From NCBI RefSeq assembly GCF_003600685.1, contig NZ_CP032084.1:806001-870000 (forward strand): DNA of 64,000 bases. The letters are read 5' to 3'. The notes beneath the pieces are model-generated. The model did not search any database. It was given only the letters and a program-made list of their open reading frames with translations, and was not told where the DNA came from. The position numbers and the translations under genes were made by a program. Within the stretch, counting starts at the first letter, position 1, and each line of letters opens with the position of its first letter. Positions 26,448 through 37,100 of the stretch are shown here, one piece after another. This DNA comes from Achromobacter sp. B7 (GTDB lineage Bacteria > Pseudomonadota > Gammaproteobacteria > Burkholderiales > Burkholderiaceae_B).

Positions 26448-27502
26448 TGGATGCGCTGCTGGCAGAGCCGCAGCGCTTCAAGTTTTTCCAGGCGGTGCGT
26501 CTGCTTGAACAGTGCTTTGCGCGCCAGGAGCGCGGCGGCACGCGGCATACGGTGCCGGTGCACCTGCGCTTTCCGAACGCGCCGGGCCTGGGCTTTCCGC
26601 CCAGCGAAATCGTCGACGCCGTAGCCTATGACAAGAATGGCGAGGTGCTGGCCGACGAAGCCGCGCGCCGGGCCGCGGTGTCGGAAGGGCGGCTGGGCCG
26701 CGTGGATGTGACACCCGCGTTCTTCGGGCTGCTGGGTGCGCAGGGCGCCTTGCCGCTGCATTATTCCGAAATGCTGGCCACCCGCGAAAGCCTGCGGCGC
26801 GACCGGGGCGCGCGCGCCTTCTTCGATATTTTTTCCAATCGCGCCGCGGCGCTGTTCTATGCGGCTTGGAAGAAATACCGCATGCCGTTGCGGCACGAAG
26901 CCGAACAAGATCACCACTACCTGCCGTTGCTGCTGGCGCTGGGCGGCATCGGCCATCCGGCGCTGCGCGACCGCTTGCACAACGGCGCCGGCCGCGTGTT
27001 CGACGAATCCGTCGCGCACTACGCCGCGGCCGCGCGCCAGCGGCCTGTGTCCGCGCCGTTCTTGCAGCGCGTGTTGCAGGACTACTTCGGGGTGCCGCTG
27101 CGCGTGGAGCAGTTCGTGGGTCGTTGGTACGACGTGCCGCCGCAGAACCGCACGCAGCTGGGCCGGCCCGGCGCGGTGTTGGGCGTGTCGGCGCTGGCGG
27201 GCGATCGCATCTGGCAGCGCGACCTGCGGATCCGCCTGTGGATCGGCCCGCTGTCGCGCCAGGCCTTTGCCGACTTTCTGCCGGGCGGCGAGCGCGCCCA
27301 GGCGCTGGAAAAACTGCTGACCATGTTTGGCGGCATGACATTCGAATACGAAGTGCGCCTGGTATTGGCGCGCGACAGCATCGGGCCCAGCCAATTGGGC
27401 GGGGACGGCGATGTGCGGCTGGGGTGGAATTCCTTCCTGTCCACCGAACCGGCCACGCGCGACCGCGACGACGCCAGCTACGAACTGCACACGATTCACT
27501 GA
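26411..27502 (+). CDS. tssG: T6SS baseplate protein TssG
   Basis: About 363 residues. TssG is the wedge partner of TssF. Hallmarks are LAEPQRFKFFQAVRLLEQ near the N-terminus, the FFGLLGAQGALPLHYSEML motif, and VLQDYFGVPLRVEQFVGRW in the second half. ATG at 26411 has GAGGAA eight bases upstream and gives the usual N-terminal extension. A second start at 26447 overlapping the tssF stop is possible but would drop conserved residues. ClpV follows after 25 bases. Confidence 0.95.
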   Translation: MPPMQRRRHTSVMDALLAEPQRFKFFQAVRLLEQCFARQERGGTRHTVPVHLRFPNAPGLGFPPSEIVDAVAYDKNGEVLADEAARRAAVSEGRLGRVDVTPAFFGLLGAQGALPLHYSEMLATRESLRRDRGARAFFDIFSNRAAALFYAAWKKYRMPLRHEAEQDHHYLPLLLALGGIGHPALRDRLHNGAGRVFDESVAHYAAAARQRPVSAPFLQRVLQDYFGVPLRVEQFVGRWYDVPPQNRTQLGRPGAVLGVSALAGDRIWQRDLRIRLWIGPLSRQAFADFLPGGERAQALEKLLTMFGGMTFEYEVRLVLARDSIGPSQLGGDGDVRLGWNSFLSTEPATRDRDDASYELHTIH

Positions 27503-27527
27503 TCCATCGACGTAGAAAAACAAATCC

Positions 27528-30299
27528 ATGGCCACACCGCTGAAAACCCTGATCGGGAAGCTGAACCAGACCTGCCGCCAGGCCGCCGAACGCGCGGCCA
27601 GCCTGTGCATGGCGCAGGGCCATTACGAGGTGGACCTGGAACACCTGTTCCTGGCGCTGCTGGAAAAGCCCGCCAGCGATCTGGCCATGATTGCGCGCCG
27701 CTGCCACATTCCCACGGATGCGCTGGAAGCCGACCTGAAGGCCGAGATCGGCCGTTTCAAGAACGGCAATACGCGCACGCCGGTGTTCTCGGCACATCTG
27801 CCCAAACTGTTTGAACACGCCTGGCTGATTGCCTCGCTGGACACGCAGACGACGCGCATTCGCTCGGGGCATCTGCTCTTGGCCTTGTTGACCGAACCCG
27901 ATCTGGCGCAGTTGGCGCGGCGCGGTTCGCCCTTGTTTGAATCGTTCCGCCTGGACGCGTTGAAGCATGACTTCGCAGCGCTGACCGAGGGCTCGGAAGA
28001 GGCGGGGCAGGCGGTGGGCTTTGCCGACGGCGCGCCGGCCCAGGGCGACGCCGCGCAGCCCGCGCCGGGCTTGTCGGCATCGCCCGCACTGGACCAGTAC
28101 ACGACCAACCTGACCGAACGCGCGCGGGACGGCAAGATCGACCCGGTGATCGGGCGCGATGCCGAGATCCGCCAGATGATCGACATCCTGACGCGGCGGC
28201 GGCAGAACAACCCCATCCTGACCGGCGAGGCGGGCGTGGGCAAGACGGCCGTGGTGGAAGGCCTGGCGCTGCGCATCGTGGCGGGCGATGTGCCGCCCGC
28301 GCTGGCCGACGTGACGCTGCGCGTGCTGGACATGGGCTTGTTGCAGGCCGGCGCCAGCGTCAAGGGCGAATTCGAAAACCGGTTGAAGAACGTGATCGAC
28401 GAGGTCAAGAAAAGCCCGTCGCCCATCATCCTGTTCATTGACGAGGCGCACACGATGATTGGCGCGGGCGGGCAGGCGGGCCAGAACGACGCCGCCAACC
28501 TGCTCAAGCCGGCGCTGGCCCGTGGCGAATTGCGCACGATCGCGGCCACGACGTGGAGCGAATACAAAAAGTACTTTGAGAAAGACGCGGCATTGGCCCG
28601 GCGCTTCCAGGTTGTGAAGGTCGAGGAGCCGGACGAGGCCCTGGCCGCATCGATGCTGCGCGGCATGGCGCCGCTGATGGAGCGGCATTTTGGCGTGCGC
28701 ATCCTGGACGAGGCGATCAGCGCGGCGGCGCGCTTGTCGCACCGCTACATCACCGGCAGGCAGTTGCCCGACAAGGCGGTCAGCGTGCTGGATACGGCCT
28801 GCGCGCGCGTGGCCCTGGGCCGCAGCGCAACGCCCGCATTGATCGACGATGCGCGTCACCGGCTGACGCGGCTGCGCACCGAACAGGCCGCGCTGCGCCG
28901 CGAGGCCGCCACCGGCACGCCGCAATCGCGCCTGGCCGAACTGGAACAGGAAATCACCACGGTGCAGCAGACGCTGACGGACGCCGAGGCGCGCCATCAG
29001 GCGGAAACCGGCCTGGTGGAACGCATCCATGCGCTGCGCGCCGAACTGGAAGCGCAAGGCCAAGACACGACGGCAATGGAGGATGCGGCAGGCGGACCTG
29101 CGGCAGGCGATCCTGCGGCAGGCGGACCTGCGGCAGGCGGTGCCAAGGCTGCGGCGACCGCCGCGCCTTCCGCCTCGCGCCGCAAGGCGGCCGCGCCGGC
29201 CTTAACGCCGGAACAGCAGCGCCTGGCCGGCCTGATGGACGAGCTGCGGGCGCTGCAAGGCGAACAGCCGCTGGTGCCCGCGTGCGTGGATGCGCAGATC
29301 GTGGCCGAGATTATTTCGGCCTGGACCGGCATCCCGCTGGGCCGCATGGTCAACGACGAAATTCGCACGGTGCTGCAATTGCAGCCCATGCTGGCCGAAC
29401 GCGTGATTGGCCAGGACCACGCGCTGCATGCCATCGCGCAACGCGTGCGCACGGCGCGCGCCGGGCTGGAAGACCCGGACAAGCCCAAGGGCGTGTTCCT
29501 GTTCGTCGGCCCGTCGGGCGTGGGCAAGACCGAAACGGCGCTGGCGCTGGCCGACATCCTGTATGGCGGCGAGCGCAAGCTGATCACCATCAACATGAGC
29601 GAATACCAGGAAGCCCACAGCATTTCGGGCCTGAAGGGATCGCCACCGGGCTACGTGGGCTACGGCGAAGGCGGCGTGCTGACCGAAGCCGTGCGGCGTC
29701 AACCCTACAGCGTGGTGCTGCTGGATGAAATCGAAAAGGCGCACCCGGACGTGCTGGAGATGTTCTTCCAGGTGTTCGACAAGGGCGTGATGGACGACGC
29801 CGAAGGCCGCGAAATCGACTTCCGCAACACGCTCATCATCCTGACCTCGAACGTCGGGTCCAGCACCATCATGCAGGCCTGCTTGAACAAGCCCGCCGAA
29901 GAACGCCCCACGCCGGACCAGCTGGCCGAGCTGCTGGCGCCGCAACTGTACAAGGCGTTCAAGCCCGCTTTCCTGGGCCGCATGAAGACCATTCCGTACT
30001 TCCCGGTGGATGACGACGCGCTGGCGCACATCATCGGCCTGAAGCTGGCGCGCATCGCGCGCCGCGTGCAGGCCACGCACCGCGCGGCGTTCGAATGGGA
30101 CGAGGCCCTGGTCGAGGCCGTGCTGGCGCGCTGCACCGAGGTGGACACCGGTGCGCGCAACGTGGACCACATTTTGAACGGCGCGCTGCTGCCCGAGATT
30201 GCCGAGCAGGTGCTTGGGCGCATGGCGCAGGGCGAAGCCATTGCCAAGATCCGCGTGGGCGCGGGCAAGAACGGCGACTTCCGTTTTCGCATGAGCTGA
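27528..30299 (+). CDS. clpV: T6SS sheath-recycling AAA+ ATPase ClpV (TssH)
   Basis: About 923 residues. ClpV disassembles contracted TssBC sheaths using ATP. The N-terminal Clp-N domain (about 10-160) binds the sheath. AAA1 has Walker A GEAGVGKT (233-240) and Walker B ILFIDEAHT. AAA2 has Walker A GPSGVGKT (about 661-668) and Walker B VVLLDEIEKAHPD. The middle coiled-coil domain is interrupted by a low-complexity insert (about 520-560) with three 5-residue repeats GGPAA/GDPAA, not typical of the family. The C-terminal region carries the substrate-handling D2 small domain. It begins 25 bases after tssG and ends 16 bases before a vgrG gene. Confidence 0.97.
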   Translation: MATPLKTLIGKLNQTCRQAAERAASLCMAQGHYEVDLEHLFLALLEKPASDLAMIARRCHIPTDALEADLKAEIGRFKNGNTRTPVFSAHLPKLFEHAWLIASLDTQTTRIRSGHLLLALLTEPDLAQLARRGSPLFESFRLDALKHDFAALTEGSEEAGQAVGFADGAPAQGDAAQPAPGLSASPALDQYTTNLTERARDGKIDPVIGRDAEIRQMIDILTRRRQNNPILTGEAGVGKTAVVEGLALRIVAGDVPPALADVTLRVLDMGLLQAGASVKGEFENRLKNVIDEVKKSPSPIILFIDEAHTMIGAGGQAGQNDAANLLKPALARGELRTIAATTWSEYKKYFEKDAALARRFQVVKVEEPDEALAASMLRGMAPLMERHFGVRILDEAISAAARLSHRYITGRQLPDKAVSVLDTACARVALGRSATPALIDDARHRLTRLRTEQAALRREAATGTPQSRLAELEQEITTVQQTLTDAEARHQAETGLVERIHALRAELEAQGQDTTAMEDAAGGPAAGDPAAGGPAAGGAKAAATAAPSASRRKAAAPALTPEQQRLAGLMDELRALQGEQPLVPACVDAQIVAEIISAWTGIPLGRMVNDEIRTVLQLQPMLAERVIGQDHALHAIAQRVRTARAGLEDPDKPKGVFLFVGPSGVGKTETALALADILYGGERKLITINMSEYQEAHSISGLKGSPPGYVGYGEGGVLTEAVRRQPYSVVLLDEIEKAHPDVLEMFFQVFDKGVMDDAEGREIDFRNTLIILTSNVGSSTIMQACLNKPAEERPTPDQLAELLAPQLYKAFKPAFLGRMKTIPYFPVDDDALAHIIGLKLARIARRVQATHRAAFEWDEALVEAVLARCTEVDTGARNVDHILNGALLPEIAEQVLGRMAQGEAIAKIRVGAGKNGDFRFRMS
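29091..29135 (+). repeat. Three 15-bp repeats in the clpV middle domain
   Basis: Units at 29091, 29106 and 29121 differ by one or two bases and encode GGPAA, GDPAA, GGPAA (residues 522-536). They lie in the linker between the two ATPase domains and keep the frame. Confidence 0.88.
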
Positions 30300-30315
30300 T
30301 CGGGAGACGCCGACT

Positions 30316-33096
30316 ATGCCCCGAGAAACTGTCGCCGCCGCCGCAAGTTCGCTTGCCGCAAGCCCGCTTGCCGCAAGTCCGCTTGCCGCAAGTTCGCTTG
30401 CCGCAAGTTCGCTTGCCGCAGCCTTTACCCAAGCGGATCGGTTGCTGGACCTGAGCACGCCGCTGGGGCCGGACAAGCTGCTGGCCGAACGCTTGCACGG
30501 CTCCGAGCAGTTGAGCGACGGTGGCTTTGCCTTGCAAGTGGATGCGCTGTCCGACGATGCGCACATCGCGTTGAAAACGCTGATCGGCCAACCGGTGCAG
30601 CTGACATTGCAAACCGCCTTGGGCCGCGACGAACGCCGCGTCTGGTGCGGGCTGGTGTCCGAGGCGCGCTTCGAAGGCGCCAACGGCGGCTTCGCCCGCT
30701 ACCGGCTGCGCATTGAACCGTGGCTGGCGCTGCTGCGCCAGCGGCGCGACAGCTATGCCTTTCAGGACCAGTCCGTGATCGACATCGTGGACAGCGTGTT
30801 CGGCGATTACAGCGGGCAAGGCGCGGTGGCCGCGCAATGGCGCTGGGAATTGAAAGACCGCGACGTCTACGCCAAGCGCAGCCTGACCATCCAATACCGC
30901 GAAACCGATTACGCCTTCGTCGAACGGCTGCTGGCCGAGGAAGGGATGTTCTACTGGGTCGAGCACGAGGCGGGCGACGGCGAGCCGGGCACGCATACCG
31001 TCGTCATTGCCGACCACAACGGCGCCTTCAAAAGCGGCCCGCAAGACAGCGTGAAGTTTCAACGCGCCGACGCCACCGAAACCGAGGACACGATCCAGGC
31101 GTGGCGCAAGCGACGCGCGTGGCGCACCAATGCGCTGCGGCTGGCCACCTGGGACTACCGCGCCATGCAGGCCCGCCAGGTCAGCGCGCAGGTGGATGAC
31201 AAGGTGCCGAACACGCTGGAGCTGGCCGATGCCGATTACCCCGGCCAATACCTGTTCGAAGACGGCAACCAGGGTGACCGCCTGGCGCACAACGCGCTGG
31301 CTGCGCTGCGCGTGGGCCAGTCGCTGTACGAGGGCGCGGGCACGGTGCGCACGCTGGCGCCAGGCTTGCGCTTTGCGCTGACGGGGCACTGGGCACCGTC
31401 GCAAGGCGAAGGCAGCGATTTCGTGGTGATGCGTATCGAGCACGAGGCGCGCAACAACTTTGACGAAAGCCTGGGGCAAGCGGTGGCAGCGGCCCTGGGC
31501 GCGGGTGGAACCGCGGCCACTCCGGCCGATGGCAATTCCGAAACCGACTTCTATCGCAATCGCTTCGACGCCATTGCCGCCACGCTGGAATACCGGCCCC
31601 GCACGCGCGACGGCCATGGCGCGCGGTTGCATCCCCGGCCCACGGTGCACGGCGCGCAGACGGCCTTGGTGGTGGGCGCCAAGGACCCGGTCCATACCGA
31701 CCGCGATCACCGCATCAAGATCCAGTTTCATTGGCAGCGCGGCAGCGCGTCCAGCAATCGGCAGACGCACCCGGCAGGCGACGATAACGCCCCGGCGGCG
31801 GACGCGCTGGGCACCTGGGTGCGCGTGGCCGAACCCGTGGCGGGGTCGGACTGGGGCGGCCACTTCATTCCGCGCCTGGGCCAGGAAGTGCTGGTGCAGT
31901 TTTTGCACGGCGACATCGACCGCCCCGTTGTGGTGGGCGCTTTATATAACGGCGCGGGCGCGGAGAACGCGGCCAACAATCAGGTGCAGGGCGGCGCGGC
32001 CAAGGCCACGGGCAATGCGCCCGCATGGTTCGCGGGCACGCAGGACGGCCATGCGCACAACGTGGTGATGTCGGGCTTCAAGACGCAGGCGCTGGCGCAA
32101 AGCGGCCAGGGCATGGGCGGCTACAACCAGCTGGTGCAGGACGACACACCGGGGCAGTCGCGGTTGATGGCTTCGACCACGCAGGCGGACGCCCGGCTGA
32201 GCCTGGGCCACCTGAAGCAGCAGCGCGACAACGAACGGCTGTCGGACCTGGGCCATGGCGCCGAGCTGGCCACCAGCGAGGCGCTGGCCCTGCGCGCCGG
32301 TGAAGGTTTGCTGATCAGCGCCGACAAGCGCGAAGGGGCAGCGGGCGGCTTGCTGGATAGCGGAGAAGCCATCACCCAGATGGAAAAATCCATCGAGCAG
32401 GCCGGTGAATTGTCCAAGGCAGCGGCGCGCCAGGAAGCCGCGTTGCCCGGCGATGCGGACAAGACGCGCGCGCTGGATGAGCTGGACGCGGTGCGCAAGA
32501 TCATCGAAGGCACGCAGGCCGAGCAGGACGTGAACGTGCCGGCCTACACGCAGCCGCACATCCAGGTCAGCGCGCCCAAGGGCATTGGCCAATACACGCC
32601 GCACAACGCCTACACGGTGGCGGGCACCACGTTGTGCCAGGTGGCGCCGGACGTGAACTGGGCGGCGGGCGCGAATCTGGCGGTGTGCGTTGCGCAAGGC
32701 GTGGTGTTGTTCACCAAGGGCTTGGGCGGCAGCGGCCGGGCGGTGCAGGAACAAGGCATCCGGCTGCACGCGGCCGGCGGCAAGCTGCGCCTGCAAAGCC
32801 AGAAGGCGCGCATGCGGCTGATCGCCGAGAAGGCGGTAACGCTGGTGTCCGCGCAGGGGGCTGTGGATGTGACGGCATCGAAAAAGGTGCTTGCCACGGC
32901 GGCGGGGGCCTACATGCGTATCGAGGGCGGCGGCATTCAGTTGCACGCGCCCGGCAAGGTCGAGTTGAAGGCGGGTGTGCACAACTGGGTCGGCCCACAA
33001 AGCGGGGCGGGACCGGCGCAACCGCCGCAAGGCGAACTGGAAGGCTGCGCCGCCGCGCTGGAAGACGCGGCAGGCAGCGGGGCGTTGGCGGCATGA
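30316..33096 (+). CDS. vgrG: T6SS spike protein VgrG (TssI), module 3
   Basis: About 926 residues. After an unusual N-terminal extension with five S-[SP]-L-A-A repeats (residues 11-35) comes the standard gp27-like part (about 45-400, YRETDYAFVERLLAEEGMFYW), the gp5 OB domain (about 460-550, IKIQFHWQRGS; FIPRLGQEVLVQFLHGDID) and the DUF2345 region (GYNQLVQDDTPGQSRLM, about 605 on). The C-terminal strands end in KVELKAGVHNWVGP with a short tail. There is no fused toxin. The stop overlaps the ATG of the DUF4123 gene, so this spike should carry the VasX-type effector encoded two genes on. Confidence 0.93.
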   Translation: MPRETVAAAASSLAASPLAASPLAASSLAASSLAAAFTQADRLLDLSTPLGPDKLLAERLHGSEQLSDGGFALQVDALSDDAHIALKTLIGQPVQLTLQTALGRDERRVWCGLVSEARFEGANGGFARYRLRIEPWLALLRQRRDSYAFQDQSVIDIVDSVFGDYSGQGAVAAQWRWELKDRDVYAKRSLTIQYRETDYAFVERLLAEEGMFYWVEHEAGDGEPGTHTVVIADHNGAFKSGPQDSVKFQRADATETEDTIQAWRKRRAWRTNALRLATWDYRAMQARQVSAQVDDKVPNTLELADADYPGQYLFEDGNQGDRLAHNALAALRVGQSLYEGAGTVRTLAPGLRFALTGHWAPSQGEGSDFVVMRIEHEARNNFDESLGQAVAAALGAGGTAATPADGNSETDFYRNRFDAIAATLEYRPRTRDGHGARLHPRPTVHGAQTALVVGAKDPVHTDRDHRIKIQFHWQRGSASSNRQTHPAGDDNAPAADALGTWVRVAEPVAGSDWGGHFIPRLGQEVLVQFLHGDIDRPVVVGALYNGAGAENAANNQVQGGAAKATGNAPAWFAGTQDGHAHNVVMSGFKTQALAQSGQGMGGYNQLVQDDTPGQSRLMASTTQADARLSLGHLKQQRDNERLSDLGHGAELATSEALALRAGEGLLISADKREGAAGGLLDSGEAITQMEKSIEQAGELSKAAARQEAALPGDADKTRALDELDAVRKIIEGTQAEQDVNVPAYTQPHIQVSAPKGIGQYTPHNAYTVAGTTLCQVAPDVNWAAGANLAVCVAQGVVLFTKGLGGSGRAVQEQGIRLHAAGGKLRLQSQKARMRLIAEKAVTLVSAQGAVDVTASKKVLATAAGAYMRIEGGGIQLHAPGKVELKAGVHNWVGPQSGAGPAQPPQGELEGCAAALEDAAGSGALAA
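30346..30420 (+). repeat. Five 15-bp repeats at the VgrG module 3 N-terminus
   Basis: Five consecutive 15-bp units (starts 30346, 30361, 30376, 30391, 30406) encode S-[SP]-L-A-A. Each junction also forms a small inverted repeat, GCAAG-NNNN-CTTGC, twice or more with a TTCG loop, so the mRNA just after the start codon could fold into a chain of small hairpins. Confidence 0.9.
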
Positions 33097-34100
33097 CGAC
33101 CGTTGCGAAACAACCGGCCGCCGCGCCAGGGCAATCACGTGTCGCGGCGACCCCGTCCGGCGACGCGCGTGGAGAGGCCGCGCCGCCCGCCCACGCGCGC
33201 GCTGACGCCGCCGTCGAACAGGCCATTGCCGGGCTGCGCGCCGTGCTGGACGCACGCCCCAGCCGCCGTGTGCTGCTGCTGTGCGATTCCACGCTGGCCG
33301 ATCCGCTGGCGGACGATATCGCCCGCGCCGCGTTGCGGCGGCGGTCGGTGGACCTGCTTTCGCAAGGCGCATCCGCGCCGCCCCTGTACCTGGCCGAAGT
33401 GCCGGACGAGATCGCCGATGAACGGCTGGTCAATGCCAGCATCCGATTGGCGGTCGACGAAGCCATGCAGCCCGCGCCCGCGGTCAAGCGCGCGCGCTCG
33501 ATGTCGGCGTGGCTGGCCACGGACCTGCCGCTGGCCGAAGTGGCGCAGCGCCTGATCTTGCGCGCGCGTTTGCGCGATGCCCAGGGTCGCATGCGCATCC
33601 TGCGGTTCTGGGACCCGCGCACGACGCAATTCCAAAGCGAGCTGTATGCGGGCTGCGCGCCCGCGTCATGGATCGCGGGCGCGACCTGGATGAGCATTGA
33701 CGGTTTCGCGCGCTGGCAGGCGTTGCCGGACTTGCCCGGCCCAATGCAGACGGCCACGCCGGATTGGCCCCGGCTGGCGCGGCTGGGTCAGGTGAACGCG
33801 GTGCTGCAACGCTTGAACGCGGGTGGCCTGACTGTTGGCCCGGCGGCACTGGAGCCGATACGCCGTGCGCTGGACGCAGCGGCCGACTGCGGCATCAAAG
33901 ACGACGAAGACGCCGCCCTGTTCGCGGCCTGGCGCGTGCGGCTGGATGCGCCGCTGGAACGTGCGCCGTCGTTCGCCGCGCTGCTGCGCGAGGTGCAGGA
34001 AGAGGGCGGCCGTCTGCGCAGCGCGGTCGAAGACATGGACGATGAGGATTGGTGGAGGTTTGCGCGGCAGGCGCAGGCCCCGGAGGATCGACAAGCATGA
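33093..34100 (+). CDS. DUF4123 effector adaptor/chaperone, module 3
   Basis: About 335 residues. This is a second Tap/TEC-type adaptor. After a disordered Pro/Ala-rich stretch (1-40) it has the DUF4123 pattern RRVLLLCDSTLADPLADD (about 57-75), then ARLRDAQGRMRILRFWDPR with the family FWDPR-type motif. It overlaps VgrG upstream (ATGA) and the effector gene downstream (ATGA), so all three are translationally coupled. That argues it loads the VasX-type effector onto the VgrG just before it. Confidence 0.83.
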   Translation: MTTVAKQPAAAPGQSRVAATPSGDARGEAAPPAHARADAAVEQAIAGLRAVLDARPSRRVLLLCDSTLADPLADDIARAALRRRSVDLLSQGASAPPLYLAEVPDEIADERLVNASIRLAVDEAMQPAPAVKRARSMSAWLATDLPLAEVAQRLILRARLRDAQGRMRILRFWDPRTTQFQSELYAGCAPASWIAGATWMSIDGFARWQALPDLPGPMQTATPDWPRLARLGQVNAVLQRLNAGGLTVGPAALEPIRRALDAAADCGIKDDEDAALFAAWRVRLDAPLERAPSFAALLREVQEEGGRLRSAVEDMDDEDWWRFARQAQAPEDRQA

Positions 34101-37100
34101 CGACTGACTACGACGCGCTTCCCTGCAAGGGCAAGTTTTGCGGCCGGCCGGGTTTGCCGATCCTGCCGATGCGGATCGGCTACGTGCCGGGCGGCAAAAA
34201 CGATCTGCCCAATGGCGTGTACGCGGATGCCGAGCTACATTACGAAACCATGCGCCAGGGCGCCTACATGCTGCGCGCCATCACCGCCGGCTATGTGTAC
34301 GTGTGGGACCCGCGCCGCAGCTACGGCTGGCGCGCGTTTGCCGCCACGGCCACCGGCCAGATGAAAGAGGTGCCGGTGGACGACGACAACCGTCCGTCCG
34401 AGCAACCCACGTTCACCTGCACGCGCGAAGGGCATGGCCTGGAATCCGCCTTGATCAACGTGGAAGCGCCGGCCAATGCGTCGCGGCCGGTGTGGGTCGG
34501 CTATTCGCGCGTGTGGTGGACGCGCGATATCCGCCGCGAACTCACGCGCAACGAACGCTGGCGCAGCAAGATCATGGTCGAGCTGGATGCGCGCGCCGTC
34601 TGGGGCGGTGGGCATCCCAAGCCCGACACGGGCTACCGCGTGACGGCGGACGGCGCCAACCTGGCCGCGCATTCGGTTGAATTCCGCGATGCCGCCGGCG
34701 CCGCGACGCTGTTCAACAACACGCTGAGTCCGGCCGTGTCCACCTTCGGCGGCAAGGCCGGCGCGATGGCGGAAAAGATGCGGCAGATGTCGTCCAAGGG
34801 CGGCGTGGTGCTAGCGCTGCGCGACCCCGTCGGCTTGCTGGCGGACATCTCCACGTGGCGCAACAAGCGCATGGGGGAACTGGCCGAACACCATCTGGAC
34901 CCGACGCGGCTGCGCGAAGTGGGCGTGGCGCAGATCATCCAGGGGCTGGAAAAGCAGATGGACGCATCGGGCGATGAGATCAAGCGGATGCACCAGCGCA
35001 TCAACATGAGCAAGGTCACCAAGACCATCCGCGAGAACCGCGCCAGCATCGACCGCATGAAAGACCTGATCGAAGGCGCGGGCAAGGATTGGGCGTGGTG
35101 GTATGGCCGCGAAGCGTTCTGGATGACGCTGAAAGCGTACTCGCCCAACGACGCGGCGGCGGGCGCGCGGCTGGAAGAGGACCTGGCGCTGTGCGTGGAC
35201 GGCGCGGGCGCGGTCCACAGCGAACACAAGGCCATCGACGAATCGCTGAAGGAAGACGACAGGGACGGGCTGTACGAGGCCATCTGGCGCGGCCTGGCCT
35301 CGAACGACGGCGAGCTGCTGGCCTTCCTGCAAAAAGAAGCGCGCGGCAAGTTGGCCAAGCAGGTGTCCACCGTGCGCAAGATGATCAAGAGCTATAACGA
35401 CTGGCTCAAGGAGCGCCGGACAAAGGGCCTGCCGACGCCGACGCGCGCGGCCACCACGGCCATCGGCCGGTTCATGGCGACGCAGCTGTTGCGGCTGACG
35501 CTGGCGCGCGACCCCATCGCGGAACGGGTGGCGGCGCGCGTACAGATGACGATGGCGGCGCGCATGAACACCGTGTTGGTGGTGCGCAGCCACACCACCA
35601 CGGTGCCGCGCATGATCGCGGATATGCACAACATCATCTGGGATTCCAAGAACCCGTCGTTGGAGATCACGGCGGGGGGCGGCGTCACCGCAACCCAGCA
35701 CATGAGTTCGGGCTGGATCGGCACGCAATCCGAGGCTTCGCGGCCGGTCACCGTCAACTACGTGATTCCCGAAGAAGTCGATGCGCAGCTGAATGCGGCG
35801 CCGGCGGGGCGGCCACGGCCGACGCCCACGGCAGCGCCGCCGTTGGGCCTGCCCGCGCCACCGCCGATGCTGGCGTTGCCCGCGCCTACGATGTCGCCGA
35901 TGGCGGGGCTGATCAAGTACGCCAAGTCGCGCGACGCACAGTTCGCGGGCGCGACGGGGGTGATGGCGCTGGTGGCGATTTACACGTCGGTGTCGGATCT
36001 GAACGCCGCGCAAGCCCTTGGCGATGCGAAAAAAGAACGCAAGGCCTGGTTCGGCATCACCACGGGCGTGCTGGGAGTGGGCAGCGTGGCGATTGAAGTC
36101 ACGACGGGCGCAATTGGCGCCCGGGTTGGCGCGAACACTGCGTTCACGATGAACCTGCGGCTGAACTTGCGGCTGGCCACGTTCCGCACGGCGGGCGCGG
36201 TGTTCGCCACCGCCGCGACGTTCGTGGACAGCGCCAACAACGCCATGAACGCCAAGGACCAGTACGACGTGCACAACTATGAAGCGGGCGGGGCCTATGC
36301 CACGTCGTCCGCGTTCTTGTTGATGTCCAGCCTGACCGGCGTGGCCACGGCGGTGATCGCCGTGGGCGGCGCGTTCAGCACGGCCGGCGTGGCGGCGGGC
36401 GCGGGCGGTTTCGGCGGGGCGATGGTGGGTTTGACCAGCGGCGGCACGGTGCTGCTGGGCATTCCGGTGTGGGGCTGGATCGCGCTGGGGTTGTGCCTGC
36501 TGGTGGCCGGTCTGTACTTCAAGTTCTGGGGCGACAGCGCGACCGAAAGCGAGCTGGAGGTCTGGTATACGCGCTGCTGCATGCGCGCGGAAGAATTCGA
36601 AGGCGTGCAAGGCCGCGAGCTGTATCCGACCCGCGAAGAAGAACTGGAAGATTTCAACACCGCGGTGTTCGGCGTGCGCGTGACGCTGCAATGGTATGGC
36701 TTCTGGAGCGGCGAAGTGGCGGGCCGCGACCGGCTGCTGCTGGAAGTGACCATGCCCGGCTACACGCAAAGCAGCGACTACGCGTACTGCCTGAAACTGG
36801 GCGGCGCCGGCGTGACGGCCGTGGTGTCCAGCCGGGGCTCGCCCCGCGCGCAGGACCCGGAACTGCAACCGCGCGCGCCCTCGCAGGCGCAGATGGTGGC
36901 GGGTCGGCCCGACCCCCGGACGTGGATGGACAAGGTTGATGATTATGTGGATGGCCTGAGCGCGCGGCCGGGCTGGGCCGACATCTGGCGCTGGGTTCGC
37001 AAGGACCGTAGCCAGGCTATCGAATTCACGGGCAAACCGTGGGAAGATTCGGTGCAGTTCCAGGTTCACAATGGCTACGCGACGCTGCGCACCGAGGTGC

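Noticed and set aside
26478..29063. 861-residue minus-strand frame
   Set aside because: Antisense to tssG and clpV; sequence features are those of reverse-complement coding.
34811..37069. 752-residue minus-strand frame
   Set aside because: Antisense to the VasX-type effector; His/Arg/Gln-rich and without motifs.
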